Source: a virus
DNA length: 55,705 nucleotides
Direction: 5' to 3' (one strand)
IMG/VR virus record: IMGVR_UViG_3300001460_005756
Coordinates: 1,572 to 57,276 of that record
The notes under the pieces were generated by a model. The model worked only from the letters and a program-made list of their open reading frames with translations. It made no database searches and was not told where the DNA came from. Shown piece after piece: positions 42,430-51,134 of the stretch. The position numbers were made by a program, and so were the translations under genes. Each line of letters starts with the position of its first letter. The stretch's first letter is position 1.

Positions 42430-42458
42430 TTGACAACATAACTTTTTTACCGTATAAT
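42430..42458 (+). promoter_or_regulatory. Consensus sigma70 promoter
   Basis: TTGACA (42430-42435), exactly 17 bases, then TATAAT (42453-42458): a perfect match in both boxes and spacing. Transcription should start near 42465, and GGAG at 42474-42477 then serves dut at 42489. It stands in the 71-base gap between the fibre genes and the dut-43-uvsX-41-61-thyX group. A host-recognised early promoter for replication genes is the natural reading. Confidence 0.85.
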
Positions 42459-42488
42459 TCATATAAACCATGTGGAGATTCTATACTT

Positions 42489-43058
42489 ATGTCAGAGACT
42501 ATGAAAATATACAAATTGTATTCGAATGTGATACAAGTAAAAAAGGGCAGTGAAGGTGCTGCTTGTTTTGATGTTCATGCACACATGCGTGGACCTGTTC
42601 TTGCTGAAGATATCCCCCCAACAATCCGATCAATAAATTGGTTTGATTCTTATAATCAACCACATGAAACAATCCCCGAAGTTACATTCATGAGTGATGA
42701 TCCTGTAACCACTTTCCAACTCGGACCCAAATGTCGTGCGTTGATTCCAACTGGTATGGTATTGGATATTCCCGCTGGTTTCTCTGGTAGAATCCACCCT
42801 CGATCAGGTAACGCATGGAAAAATGGTGTTACTTTGATAAATGCAGAAGGTGTTATTGATTCAGACTATTGCAATGAATTGCTTGTCCCCTTATACAACA
42901 CCACAAACATTCCATTTGTCATTACACATGGTGATAGGATTGCACAACTTGAAATTACAAAACCATATAATGAAATAAGTCTTATAACTTACACAGAAGC
43001 AAAACCAAAAAATCAAAAAACCAACCGGAAGGGTGGGTTTGGATCTACAGGAGTATGA
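42489..43058 (+). CDS. dut: dUTPase
   Basis: dUTPase converts dUTP to dUMP, keeping uracil out of DNA and supplying substrate to ThyX. The 189 residues hold five trimeric-dUTPase motifs: GAACFDVHA (about 23-31), HPRSGNAWKNG (about 98-108), GVIDSDYCNE (about 116-125), GDRIAQL (about 143-149) and the C-terminal RKGGFGSTG (about 180-188). Between motifs 1 and 2 there are about 65 residues, more than usual, rich in Pro and acidic residues, which gives the extra length. ATGA overlap with the next gene. Confidence 0.92.
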   Translation: MSETMKIYKLYSNVIQVKKGSEGAACFDVHAHMRGPVLAEDIPPTIRSINWFDSYNQPHETIPEVTFMSDDPVTTFQLGPKCRALIPTGMVLDIPAGFSGRIHPRSGNAWKNGVTLINAEGVIDSDYCNELLVPLYNTTNIPFVITHGDRIAQLEITKPYNEISLITYTEAKPKNQKTNRKGGFGSTGV

Positions 43059-43381
43059 ATATGAATCGTGACGAATTACTAAAATTTCATGAAGAAATTT
43101 GTGGAACTGCTAGAGATCTGATGAATCTTAAAAATAGAGATTATGCAGGCAATGATGGAACCGAACCATTTGCAAATTTTACCCGATGTGAATCTATGGG
43201 TATATGTGAAACTGAACAAGGTTTTATGGTTAGAGTTACCGACAAGATGAGTAGGTTGAGTTCTTTCCTCAAATCAGGAAAAATGCATGTTGAAGATGAG
43301 AGTTTTTCTGATACAATAGTTGATGTAATAAATTACATGGTTCTTTTGGCTGCTTACGTTAAGGATAAAGATAGTGAATGA
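43055..43381 (+). CDS. DUF1599-like (MazG-type helical) nucleotide-metabolism protein
   Basis: The 108 residues resemble DUF1599 proteins (also called nucleotide modification associated domain 1): KNRDYAGNDGTEPFANFTRCE (about 27-46) followed by RVTDKMSRLSSFLKSG (about 60-75) and DTIVDVINYMVLLAAYV (about 87-103). The E/D spacing recalls all-alpha NTP pyrophosphohydrolases. It sits between dut and the polymerase, so a role in the nucleotide pool or in base modification is plausible. The overlap with gene 43 is eight bases. Confidence 0.65.
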   Translation: MNMNRDELLKFHEEICGTARDLMNLKNRDYAGNDGTEPFANFTRCESMGICETEQGFMVRVTDKMSRLSSFLKSGKMHVEDESFSDTIVDVINYMVLLAAYVKDKDSE

Positions 43382-45920
43382 AACTTTCTATACAAATGTT
43401 TCTTTAGTTGGTGATGGAATTTTATACAGAGGAATTAAAAATGGTGTCCCTGTAAAAAAAGTTGACAAGTATAGACCAACTCTGTTTGTTCCATCTCTCG
43501 AAAACAAGACAGAATACAAAACACTAGCAGGTGAATATGTAGAACCTTTCCAGCCTGGCTATGTTACCGACTGTAGAAGATTTGTAGAACAATACAAGGG
43601 TGTTGGTAATTTTAAAATTTATGGAAACACTGATTATGTTTATCAATTCATAGGAGATAGTTTTCCTAATGAAGTTCCTTATGATTTTTCAAAAATTCCT
43701 ATTGCTTATATTGATATTGAAACAACATGTGAAGATGGTTTCCCCGACATAGACGATCCAAATGAAGAAGTCATAGCGATAACATTTACAGTAAATGAAA
43801 AGACATTTGTTTTTGGATCTAAACATTACGAACTACCAGATGAAGAAAATTTAGAAGTCTTCGTCTCTGATAATGAAACTGAATTATTGAATTCGTTTAT
43901 ATCTGTGTGGGAGAAAAATTGTCCACATGCTATAACCGGGTGGAACATAAAGTTTTTCGACATCCCCTATCTCGTTCAAAGAATACAGAGAGTTTTGGGT
44001 CCTGTGGAATCTTCTAGGCTTTCACCTTGGAAAAAGATACGAGAGAAGCAAATCGAAAGACAAGGTAAGAAGCACACAACTTTTCAGATACTGGGTGTTT
44101 CCATTCTAGATTACCTTGATTTGTACAAGACGTTTACCTATGTAAATCAAGAATCATATCGTCTCGATCATATTGCTTTTGTGGAACTGGGAGAGAGAAA
44201 GCTTTCATATTCTGAATTCGATTCCATCAAAGATTTCTATAAAAAAGATTTCCAAAAATTTGTTGAGTATAATGTCAAAGATGTTCGTCTAGTTCAAAGA
44301 CTAGAGGAGAAGTTGAAGCTAATTGAACTTGCGATGGCACTCGCATACTCTGCGAAGGTAAATTACGAAGATGTATTTTCTCAAGTTAGAACTTGGGATC
44401 AAATCATATATCATTATCTTCGTAGTCACAATGTAATTATTCCTCCGAAAAAGGAGGGCAATAAAGATGATCAGTATGTTGGTGCATATGTTAAGGATCC
44501 CATTGTCGGACAGCATGAATGGATCGTTTCTTTGGACTTGAACAGTCTGTATCCTCACCTTATCATGCAATATAATATCAGTACAGAAACCAAAGTCTAT
44601 CCGGGTGAAGATACTTTTGGCATAAGTGTGGATAATATTTTGAAGACATCACCAGAAACTTATCATCACGGTTGTCATAAAAAACTAGAAAAGTTTAAGT
44701 CTATGGGATATTCTGTTGCTGCTAATGGTACATGTTACACAAAACAGCATCAAGGATTCTTGCCTGCGCTCATGGAGAAAATGTACAAAGAACGTAAGCA
44801 CTACAAGAAATTGATGATCGAAGCACAGAAAAAGAAACAAAAAAATCCCGATGATCAAAGTATTGACTTCGAGATTGCCAAGTATCACAACTTCCAACTG
44901 GTTAGAAAAATTCAACTTAACTCAGCTTATGGTGCGATTGGTAACCAATACTTTCGTTATTATGATGTTCAAATGGCAGAAGCAATTACAACATCCGGAC
45001 AACTTAGTATTCGATGGATAGCAAACAAACTAAATGAATTTTTGAACAAAACAATTGGTACGGAGAATTACGATTATGTGGTTGCAAGTGATACCGATTC
45101 TGTATATCTTCGCCTTTGCAATCTTGTTGACAAGGTGTGTGGTGGGAAAACCAAGTCAGAGATCGTGGAATTTCTCGACAAAGCATCACAAGAAATAATT
45201 CTTCCATTCATCGAGAAACAGTACGATGAACTTGCAAAGTTAATGAATGCTTATGATAACAAGATGATCATGGAACGAGAGTGTATTGCAGACAAGGGAA
45301 TCTGGACTGCAAAGAAAAGGTACATGCTTAATGTCTTAGATAATGAGGGGATTCGATACACAGAGCCTAAACTTAAAATCATGGGTATAGAAACCACACG
45401 TTCTTCTACACCAGCAATAGTCCGCGAGAAACTCAAGAAAGCAATATCACTGATCATGTTGACTGATGAGACTACTGTTCAATCTTTCATAGCTAAATTT
45501 AGAAAGGAATTCAATGGATTGGATCCGGAGGAGGTTTCATTTCCTCGTGGTGTTTCTAACTTAGAAAAGTATAGAAGTTCTTCAGAGATTTATTCCAAAG
45601 GAACTCCGATTGCAGTGAAGGGAGCACTTTTGTATAATCATTACATCAAGAGTAAAAAATTAGATAGAAAGTACAATCTCATTGTGGAGGGTGAGAAGGT
45701 TAAGTTTACTTACCTGAAAGAACCAAATCCTATCTCTGGTCCTAAAGGTGATAAGGTTATTTCTTTTGTAAATTCTCTACCGAAAGAGCTTGATCTTCAC
45801 AGATTTGTCGATTATAATAAGCAGTTCGAAGTTGCTTTTCTTGATCCAATTATGAAGATTTTGACTGTCATTAATTGGGACTTTGAGAAGAAATCTACAT
45901 TGGAAAGTTTATTTTGTTGA
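43374..45920 (+). CDS. 43: gp43 family B DNA polymerase
   Basis: The replicative polymerase has 848 residues (T4: 898). Visible motifs: exonuclease I AYIDIETTCEDG (about 110-121), a GWNIKFFDIPYLVQR exonuclease II block (about 190-204), polymerase motif A DLNSLYPHLI (about 387-396), motif B KIQLNSAYGA (about 509-518) and motif C ASDTDSVYL (about 569-577). KIMGIETTRSSTP (about 668-680) matches T4. The GTG start at 43374, with AAGGA at 43361-43365, overlaps the previous gene. The C-terminal SLF sequence fits T4's clamp-binding end. Confidence 0.96.
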   Translation: MNETFYTNVSLVGDGILYRGIKNGVPVKKVDKYRPTLFVPSLENKTEYKTLAGEYVEPFQPGYVTDCRRFVEQYKGVGNFKIYGNTDYVYQFIGDSFPNEVPYDFSKIPIAYIDIETTCEDGFPDIDDPNEEVIAITFTVNEKTFVFGSKHYELPDEENLEVFVSDNETELLNSFISVWEKNCPHAITGWNIKFFDIPYLVQRIQRVLGPVESSRLSPWKKIREKQIERQGKKHTTFQILGVSILDYLDLYKTFTYVNQESYRLDHIAFVELGERKLSYSEFDSIKDFYKKDFQKFVEYNVKDVRLVQRLEEKLKLIELAMALAYSAKVNYEDVFSQVRTWDQIIYHYLRSHNVIIPPKKEGNKDDQYVGAYVKDPIVGQHEWIVSLDLNSLYPHLIMQYNISTETKVYPGEDTFGISVDNILKTSPETYHHGCHKKLEKFKSMGYSVAANGTCYTKQHQGFLPALMEKMYKERKHYKKLMIEAQKKKQKNPDDQSIDFEIAKYHNFQLVRKIQLNSAYGAIGNQYFRYYDVQMAEAITTSGQLSIRWIANKLNEFLNKTIGTENYDYVVASDTDSVYLRLCNLVDKVCGGKTKSEIVEFLDKASQEIILPFIEKQYDELAKLMNAYDNKMIMERECIADKGIWTAKKRYMLNVLDNEGIRYTEPKLKIMGIETTRSSTPAIVREKLKKAISLIMLTDETTVQSFIAKFRKEFNGLDPEEVSFPRGVSNLEKYRSSSEIYSKGTPIAVKGALLYNHYIKSKKLDRKYNLIVEGEKVKFTYLKEPNPISGPKGDKVISFVNSLPKELDLHRFVDYNKQFEVAFLDPIMKILTVINWDFEKKSTLESLFC

Positions 45921-45929
45921 AAGGATATT

Positions 45930-46112
45930 ATGGCACTAACAAAAGAACAAAGTTCATTTTTGGCAGATTTTTTGAGTGACATAACTGATAAGAAAAAAAA
46001 GTTTATTAAGAGTAAAATGTTAGATGAGACATCCAATTTACAATCAATAGAAGTTGAGTTGGATGTTTCTAAAAAATTGAATGAAATCATCTTGGAATTA
46101 AAGTCTACTTGA
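45930..46112 (+). CDS. Small hypothetical protein between 43 and uvsX
   Basis: A 60-residue, wholly helical and charged product (LTKEQSSFLADFLSDITDKKKKF), with AAGGA ahead of the ATG. It fills the space between polymerase and recombinase. Size and position fit a small replication accessory factor, but I know no similarity. Confidence 0.6.
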   Translation: MALTKEQSSFLADFLSDITDKKKKFIKSKMLDETSNLQSIEVELDVSKKLNEIILELKST

Positions 46113-46121
46113 GGAGACAGT

Positions 46122-47177
46122 ATGTCAGAATTTTTGAATAATTTAGTGAAAGAGTCGGGTAATGAATATGCAACTATTGCAAGCAAAGGGATAGAGGGAT
46201 CTGATGTACGAGGATTTTGTGATACTGGTAGCTTTTCTTTTAATAGTCTCGTTAGTGGATCTCTATACGGAGGTATTCCAGACAATAAAATCACGGCTCT
46301 CGCAGGTGAGTCCTCGACTGGAAAAACTTATTTTGCTCTTGGTATTGTTTCTAAGTTTCTTAACAGCAATCCTGATAGTGTCGTACTTTATTTTGATAGT
46401 GAGCAGGCCGTTACAAGTAACATGTTTGCTGAACGAGGAATCGATCCGAATAGGGTTGCTGTTTTTCCAGTAGCGACTGTAGAAAGATTTAGACATCAGG
46501 CAATATCAATCGCAGATAATTACATAGAGAACAAAGAAAAGAAACCTGTTATGATTGTTCTCGATTCCCTTGGTATGCTTTCTACCGAGAAAGAAATGAC
46601 TGACACGGCAGAAGGAAAAGGAACTCGTGATATGACACGAGCACAACTTGTCAAATCTACATTTAGAGTTTTAACTTTGAAGCTGGGTAAAGCAGGAATT
46701 CCGATGATCATGACAAACCATACGTATGATGTGGTGGGTTCTATGTTCCCCACAAAAACTATGGGTGGTGGTTCTGGTCTCAAGTATGCCGCTTCTACCA
46801 TTGTATATCTTTCAAAGAAGAAGGTGAAAGAAGGAACAGACGTAATCGGAAACATCATTCACTGTAAGTTATTCAAGAGTAGATTCACAAAAGAAAATTC
46901 TATGATTGACGTAATGCTTAATTATGAAACTGGACTACATCCTTACTATGGATTGGTTGACATTGCTATAAAACATGGTATACTGAAGAAGGTTTCTACT
47001 AGGATAGAATTTCCTGATGGAAGGAAAGCTTATGAGAAAGCAATCTATAAAGATCCTGAAAAGTATTTCACTCCAGACATCATGGAAAAACTAGAAGTCG
47101 CAGTCGGCAAAGAATTTTGTTATGGAAATAGTAAAGATGTTGAGGACTCCACAGAGGAAATAAATGAAAACGATTGA
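46122..47177 (+). CDS. uvsX: UvsX RecA-like recombinase
   Basis: UvsX forms filaments on single-stranded DNA with UvsY's help and carries out strand exchange. The 351 residues (T4: 391) have Walker A GESSTGKT (about 62-69), the strand VLYFDSEQA (about 86-94), Walker B VMIVLDSLGML (about 144-154), loop-1-like GKGTRDMTRAQLVK, and MTNHTYDVVGSMFPTKTMGG (about 199-218), where RecA keeps its second DNA-binding loop. The end of the gene overlaps gene 41 by 14 bases. Confidence 0.95.
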   Translation: MSEFLNNLVKESGNEYATIASKGIEGSDVRGFCDTGSFSFNSLVSGSLYGGIPDNKITALAGESSTGKTYFALGIVSKFLNSNPDSVVLYFDSEQAVTSNMFAERGIDPNRVAVFPVATVERFRHQAISIADNYIENKEKKPVMIVLDSLGMLSTEKEMTDTAEGKGTRDMTRAQLVKSTFRVLTLKLGKAGIPMIMTNHTYDVVGSMFPTKTMGGGSGLKYAASTIVYLSKKKVKEGTDVIGNIIHCKLFKSRFTKENSMIDVMLNYETGLHPYYGLVDIAIKHGILKKVSTRIEFPDGRKAYEKAIYKDPEKYFTPDIMEKLEVAVGKEFCYGNSKDVEDSTEEINEND

Positions 47178-48576
47178 AGAATTAATTTTATCGAATTTAG
47201 TTTACAATGAAGCGTATTCTCGAAAAGTTATACCTTTCATCAGTGAAGAATATTTTCATGATCATGACCACAAAACGGTTTTCAAAATTATTCAAAAGTT
47301 TATTTTAGATTATGGTAATATTCCGACAACAGAAGTTATCTTAATTCAAGCAGATAAAGAAAAGAATATAAACGAAGAGAAATTTAAAACCATAACTGGT
47401 ATTGTGTCTAACCTGAGTATTGATGAGGACACCGATAATGAGTGGTTAGCTAAAGAAACCGAGTCTTTTTGTAAAGACAAGGCGGTTTATAATGCGATCA
47501 TGCAATCAATTCATATCATTGATGGGAAGAGTCAAACACAAACAGAAAATGCGATTCCAGAGATTCTCTCTGACGCACTTTCGGTCTCTTTCGATGTTCA
47601 CATCGGACATGATTACCTCGAAGATGCAAACGAAAGATTTGAATTCTACCATAAAGTAGAAAAGAGAATTCCGTTTGATTTGGAATTTTTCAATACCATA
47701 ACAAACGGAGGTACACCCCAAAAGACTTTGAATATAGTCATGGCAGGAACTGGTGTGGGTAAATCTCTCTTCCTCTGTCACCACGCAGCTAATTGTTTAT
47801 CACAAAATCAAAATGTTTTGTATATTACATGTGAGATGGCAGAAGAAAGAATCGCAGAGAGAATTGATGCAAATTTGTTTGACATTACAATTGATGAGGT
47901 TAGAGATCTACCGAAACAGATCTACCAGTCAAAACTAAACAAGCTTTCTGGTGATATTAAGGGAAAACTCATAGTCAAAGAGTATCCTACAGCAACAGCA
48001 AATTCAAATCATTTTAGATCTTTGCTGGATGAACTTTGGATAAAGAAGAAGTTTAAACCAGATATTGTTTTTATTGACTACTTAAATATTTGTGCATCAG
48101 CAAGATTAAAGAATACTGGTAATGTAAACTCCTATACTTACATAAAAGCAATTGCAGAGGAACTCAGAGGTCTTGCAGTAGAAAGATCTGTTCCTATATT
48201 CTCTGCAACACAGGTGAACCGTAGTGGTTTCAATAGTACTGATATTGGACTAGAGGACACATCGGAGTCTTTTGGTTTGCCAGCGACAGCAGATTTCATG
48301 TTTGCTCTTATATCAACAGAAGAGTTAGAAGAATCAAATCAGATTTTGATTAAGCAATTGAAAAACAGATACAATGATGTATTTTCTAACAAGAAATTTA
48401 TCGTTGGAATAAACAGAGGTAAGATGAAGCTATATGACATCGAGAAAAATGAACAAGATGGTTTGTTGATGTCAAATCAGACAGAGGAACAAACTTTGGG
48501 TTCTGGTTTTGATGGTAAGAATTTTGAAGATAAGTTCTCACAAAGAAAAGAAAAATTCAGTCAGTGGAAGATATGA
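47164..48576 (+). CDS. 41: gp41 replicative helicase (DnaB family)
   Basis: gp41 is the hexameric 5'-3' helicase at the T4 fork. The 470 residues (T4: 475) show an N-terminal helical domain (EELILSNLVYNEAYSRKVI), then Walker A AGTGVGKSLF (about 195-204), YITCEMAEERIAERID (about 221-236), Walker B IVFIDYLNIC (about 301-310) and a motif SATQVNRSGFN (about 345-355), all DnaB-type. The start overlaps uvsX and its stop abuts gene 61, so helicase and primase are made together. Confidence 0.94.
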   Translation: MKTIEELILSNLVYNEAYSRKVIPFISEEYFHDHDHKTVFKIIQKFILDYGNIPTTEVILIQADKEKNINEEKFKTITGIVSNLSIDEDTDNEWLAKETESFCKDKAVYNAIMQSIHIIDGKSQTQTENAIPEILSDALSVSFDVHIGHDYLEDANERFEFYHKVEKRIPFDLEFFNTITNGGTPQKTLNIVMAGTGVGKSLFLCHHAANCLSQNQNVLYITCEMAEERIAERIDANLFDITIDEVRDLPKQIYQSKLNKLSGDIKGKLIVKEYPTATANSNHFRSLLDELWIKKKFKPDIVFIDYLNICASARLKNTGNVNSYTYIKAIAEELRGLAVERSVPIFSATQVNRSGFNSTDIGLEDTSESFGLPATADFMFALISTEELEESNQILIKQLKNRYNDVFSNKKFIVGINRGKMKLYDIEKNEQDGLLMSNQTEEQTLGSGFDGKNFEDKFSQRKEKFSQWKI

Positions 48577-49632
48577 ATGTCTAGTTACATCGATAAAAAA
48601 TTTATAAATATATTGTCAGGAACTTTGGATAAGTTTTCTTGGAAACGCGAGAATTTGGCAAACTGTAGATGTCCAATTTGTGGTGACTCCCAGAAACACA
48701 AAACAAAGACCAGATTGTATTTTTATCAAAAAGAAAATGCTTTCTTAATAAAGTGTCATAATTGTAGTTACTCTTCAAATTTATATAACTTCATCAAGGA
48801 GGTTAGTCCGTCTTTGATTAAAGAGTATGCGGTAGAGACATGGAAAGAAAAAAATGTATCGAAGACAAATAAGTCGGATAAAATAAGAGAAAACGAAATG
48901 ATATCTTTGCTCAAGAAAAATAAATTCAAACCCAAACAAAAGTTACTAAAAGATTTGACTAGAGTATGTGACTTGGACAAAGATCATGTGGGTTATAAAT
49001 TTATTTCGATGAGAAAAATTCCAAAGAAGTTTTATGATATTTTATATTACACTTCTGATTTTGGTTCATGGATGAGAAAAGTTGATCCAGATTGTGCGCC
49101 AGTTGGCAAAGAAGAAAGACTCATAATACCTTTCTTCAACAAAAATGGTGATCTTGTAGCAGCACAGGGAAGAGCATTAAACTTCAAAGACGAAGCTAAA
49201 GCAAGAACCACCGCTAGGTATATAACTGTTAAGGCAGATAAAAGTATCGATCGTCTTTGGTATGGCATGTGGAGAGCGGATCCAAAGAAAAAGGTTTATG
49301 TTGTAGAAGGTCCTCTTGATAGTCTTTTCTTGGACAACTGTATAGCTATGGTGGGAGCCGGTGCGATAGAGAATGTTCATCCTAGATTTGAGAACAGTGA
49401 AATTGTATATGCACTTGACAACGAACCAAGAAATAAACAAATTTGCAATTACATAAGCAGGTTAATAGAAAAGGGTTGTAGCGTTTGTATCTGGCCAGAT
49501 AAGATCAAAGAAAAAGATATAAACGATATGATATATAATAGAAAACCATCAAAGATTAAAAAGATAATTGATGAAAATACTTTCAGTGGACTAGAAGCAA
49601 CTTTGAGGTTTAGACAATGGAAAAAAGTTTAG
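48577..49632 (+). CDS. 61: gp61 DNA primase
   Basis: gp61 makes RNA pentamers for lagging-strand synthesis with gp41. The 351 residues (T4: 342) have an N-terminal zinc finger, CPICGDSQKHKTKTRLYF then CHNC (about 32-35 and 61-64). RLIIPFFNKNGDLVAAQGRAL and the Toprim domain follow: VVEGPLDSLFLDN (Glu about 245), YALDNEPRNK (D-x-E) and KEKDINDMI. T4 has the same EGPIDS and LDNEPR motifs. The following gene overlaps by 16 bases and looks like a degenerate copy. Confidence 0.94.
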   Translation: MSSYIDKKFINILSGTLDKFSWKRENLANCRCPICGDSQKHKTKTRLYFYQKENAFLIKCHNCSYSSNLYNFIKEVSPSLIKEYAVETWKEKNVSKTNKSDKIRENEMISLLKKNKFKPKQKLLKDLTRVCDLDKDHVGYKFISMRKIPKKFYDILYYTSDFGSWMRKVDPDCAPVGKEERLIIPFFNKNGDLVAAQGRALNFKDEAKARTTARYITVKADKSIDRLWYGMWRADPKKKVYVVEGPLDSLFLDNCIAMVGAGAIENVHPRFENSEIVYALDNEPRNKQICNYISRLIEKGCSVCIWPDKIKEKDINDMIYNRKPSKIKKIIDENTFSGLEATLRFRQWKKV

Positions 49633-50408
49633 ATGATTTTCTTGATATTCTCACACCCGTAACTTCTTTACCAGAAAATCACAATATAACAACGTATCTA
49701 AGTAAAAGAAAAATCCCAACTGATCGTTGGGTTGATATTTTTTACACGGAAGATTTTTTTGAAATTCTTAGAAGAGTTTCGATAGATACGTATAATATTC
49801 TTCTGGAACAACTCATGTTTCCTGAAGGAAGTTTGTTACCAAAAGAAAAACGAATCATAATGGTAACAAGAAAACGAAATGGAACACTGCATTGTTTTGT
49901 GGGAAGAGCATTAGGACACAACCATATTCATAATAAGTACAGAAGTGTCTCTACTGACACTAAACAAGCCTTATTCTATAACATAGAGAGAATAGATCCT
50001 CAAAAAACAGTTTATATCTGTGAGGGTGTGTTCGATGCTATGCAATTGGATAATGCTGTTGCACAGTGTACCATAGCAGCACCAGAAACAATGATATCTG
50101 GTGGTACTTACATGCAGTCTCTCAAAAACTGCAAATCATCACCATATCTTGATTTGCCTTTTGATGATATTGTTTTTGTGTTTGATAACCAATTATCATT
50201 CACACCAGTAAACTATGCCTATAGTAAGTTCGTTGAGTGGGGACATAAAGTATTTATTTGGCCCAAGGGACTCAAAAAGTATAAAGATATAAATGACTTA
50301 ATTTTTGGTTACACCAAAGAACAAATACATGATATAATTACTGAAAATACTTTCAGTGGTGATGCAGCTATGAAGATAATAAGGAGTTATGATGTCCAAA
50401 GTTCTTAA
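49617..50408 (+). CDS. Primase-like paralogue: Toprim domain without zinc finger
   Basis: The 263 residues align with gp61 residues from about 120 to the end but have no zinc finger. Shared segments: RKIPTDRWVDIFYTEDF vs RKIPKKFYDILYYTSDF, VYICEGVFDAMQLDN vs VYVVEGPLDSLFLDN, KYKDINDLI vs KEKDINDMI, and the end ENTFSGDA vs ENTFSGLE. The gp61 acidic pair LDNEPR is here FDNQLS, so one metal-binding acid is lost. The protein probably cannot make primers alone; it may bind gp41 or the primase as a regulatory subunit. It overlaps gene 61 and thyX. Confidence 0.8.
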   Translation: MEKSLDDFLDILTPVTSLPENHNITTYLSKRKIPTDRWVDIFYTEDFFEILRRVSIDTYNILLEQLMFPEGSLLPKEKRIIMVTRKRNGTLHCFVGRALGHNHIHNKYRSVSTDTKQALFYNIERIDPQKTVYICEGVFDAMQLDNAVAQCTIAAPETMISGGTYMQSLKNCKSSPYLDLPFDDIVFVFDNQLSFTPVNYAYSKFVEWGHKVFIWPKGLKKYKDINDLIFGYTKEQIHDIITENTFSGDAAMKIIRSYDVQSS

Positions 50409-51114
50409 TAAGGGTTATGTAGATTTAGTTGATCACATGGGTAGTGATCTGACTGTCTGTAACGCAGCAAGAGTTTCTTTCAATAAGGAAACTGATTGGG
50501 GAATTGATGAGGATGCTAAGACTAGATTGGAAAAATCTGGTTCAAATTACCACCAAAAAGATTTACAAAAACTCAAAGGATCTGATAAGAAGTTGCTCCA
50601 CTATCTTGCTAAACACAATCATTGGACACCATTCGCCCACCCACAGATTACATTAAGGATAAAGGCACCGATCTCGATCCGCACTCAGTTCTTCAAGCAT
50701 AAGCAGGGATTCGTCGAGAATGAAATTAGTCGTCGTTATGTTTCATTTAAACCTGACTTCTATATACCACAATGGAGAGGAAAGCCCAAGGGCAGTGCAA
50801 AGCAGGGTAGTGATGAGTTTATTGCGATAAAGGGTGACAATGTTCGCTCTTATGGGAACGCTTTAGAATTGTGTCTGTACACATACGATCAATTGATCGA
50901 AGAAGGTGTTGCACCAGAACAAGCACGGTTTGTTTTGCCACAGGCAATGTACACAGAATGGTACTGGACTGGTTCTCTTGCAGCATATGCCAGATTTTAT
51001 GCCCAAAGAATTGATGAACATGCACAATGGGAAATCAGGGAATATGCAAGAGTTATAGGTGAACTTATCCAACCTCTATATCCTGAGTGTTGGAAGTGTC
51101 TTATAAATAAATAG
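50392..51114 (+). CDS. thyX: Flavin-dependent thymidylate synthase (ThyX)
   Basis: ThyX makes dTMP from dUMP with FAD and methylene-THF. The 240 residues contain HNHWTPFAHPQITLRIKAPI (about 75-94), the ThyX motif region FFKHKQGFVENEISRRYV (about 99-116), where the usual R-H-R reads K-H-K, and ARFVLPQAMYTEWYWTGSL (about 182-200) for dUMP binding. AAGGAG at 50381-50386 favours ATG 50392 over ATG 50389. It ends the replication block with the T4-type late promoter at its 3' end. Together with dut it replaces T4's td/42 route. Confidence 0.92.
   Translation: MSKVLNKGYVDLVDHMGSDLTVCNAARVSFNKETDWGIDEDAKTRLEKSGSNYHQKDLQKLKGSDKKLLHYLAKHNHWTPFAHPQITLRIKAPISIRTQFFKHKQGFVENEISRRYVSFKPDFYIPQWRGKPKGSAKQGSDEFIAIKGDNVRSYGNALELCLYTYDQLIEEGVAPEQARFVLPQAMYTEWYWTGSLAAYARFYAQRIDEHAQWEIREYARVIGELIQPLYPECWKCLINK
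51102..51109 (+). promoter_or_regulatory. T4-type late promoter, exact TATAAATA
   Basis: TATAAATA at 51102-51109 matches the T4 late -10 element base for base. It overlaps the last codons of thyX and stands 25 bases before the first gene of the structural block. gp55, encoded at 3818, is the sigma factor that reads this element in T4. GGAG at 51125-51128 serves the next start. Confidence 0.75.
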
Positions 51115-51134
51115 TACAGAAGCTGGAGCAACAA

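Noticed and set aside
48603-48610. TATAAATA inside the start of the primase gene
   Set aside because: It is within coding sequence with no late gene downstream; a chance match in AT-rich DNA is likelier.
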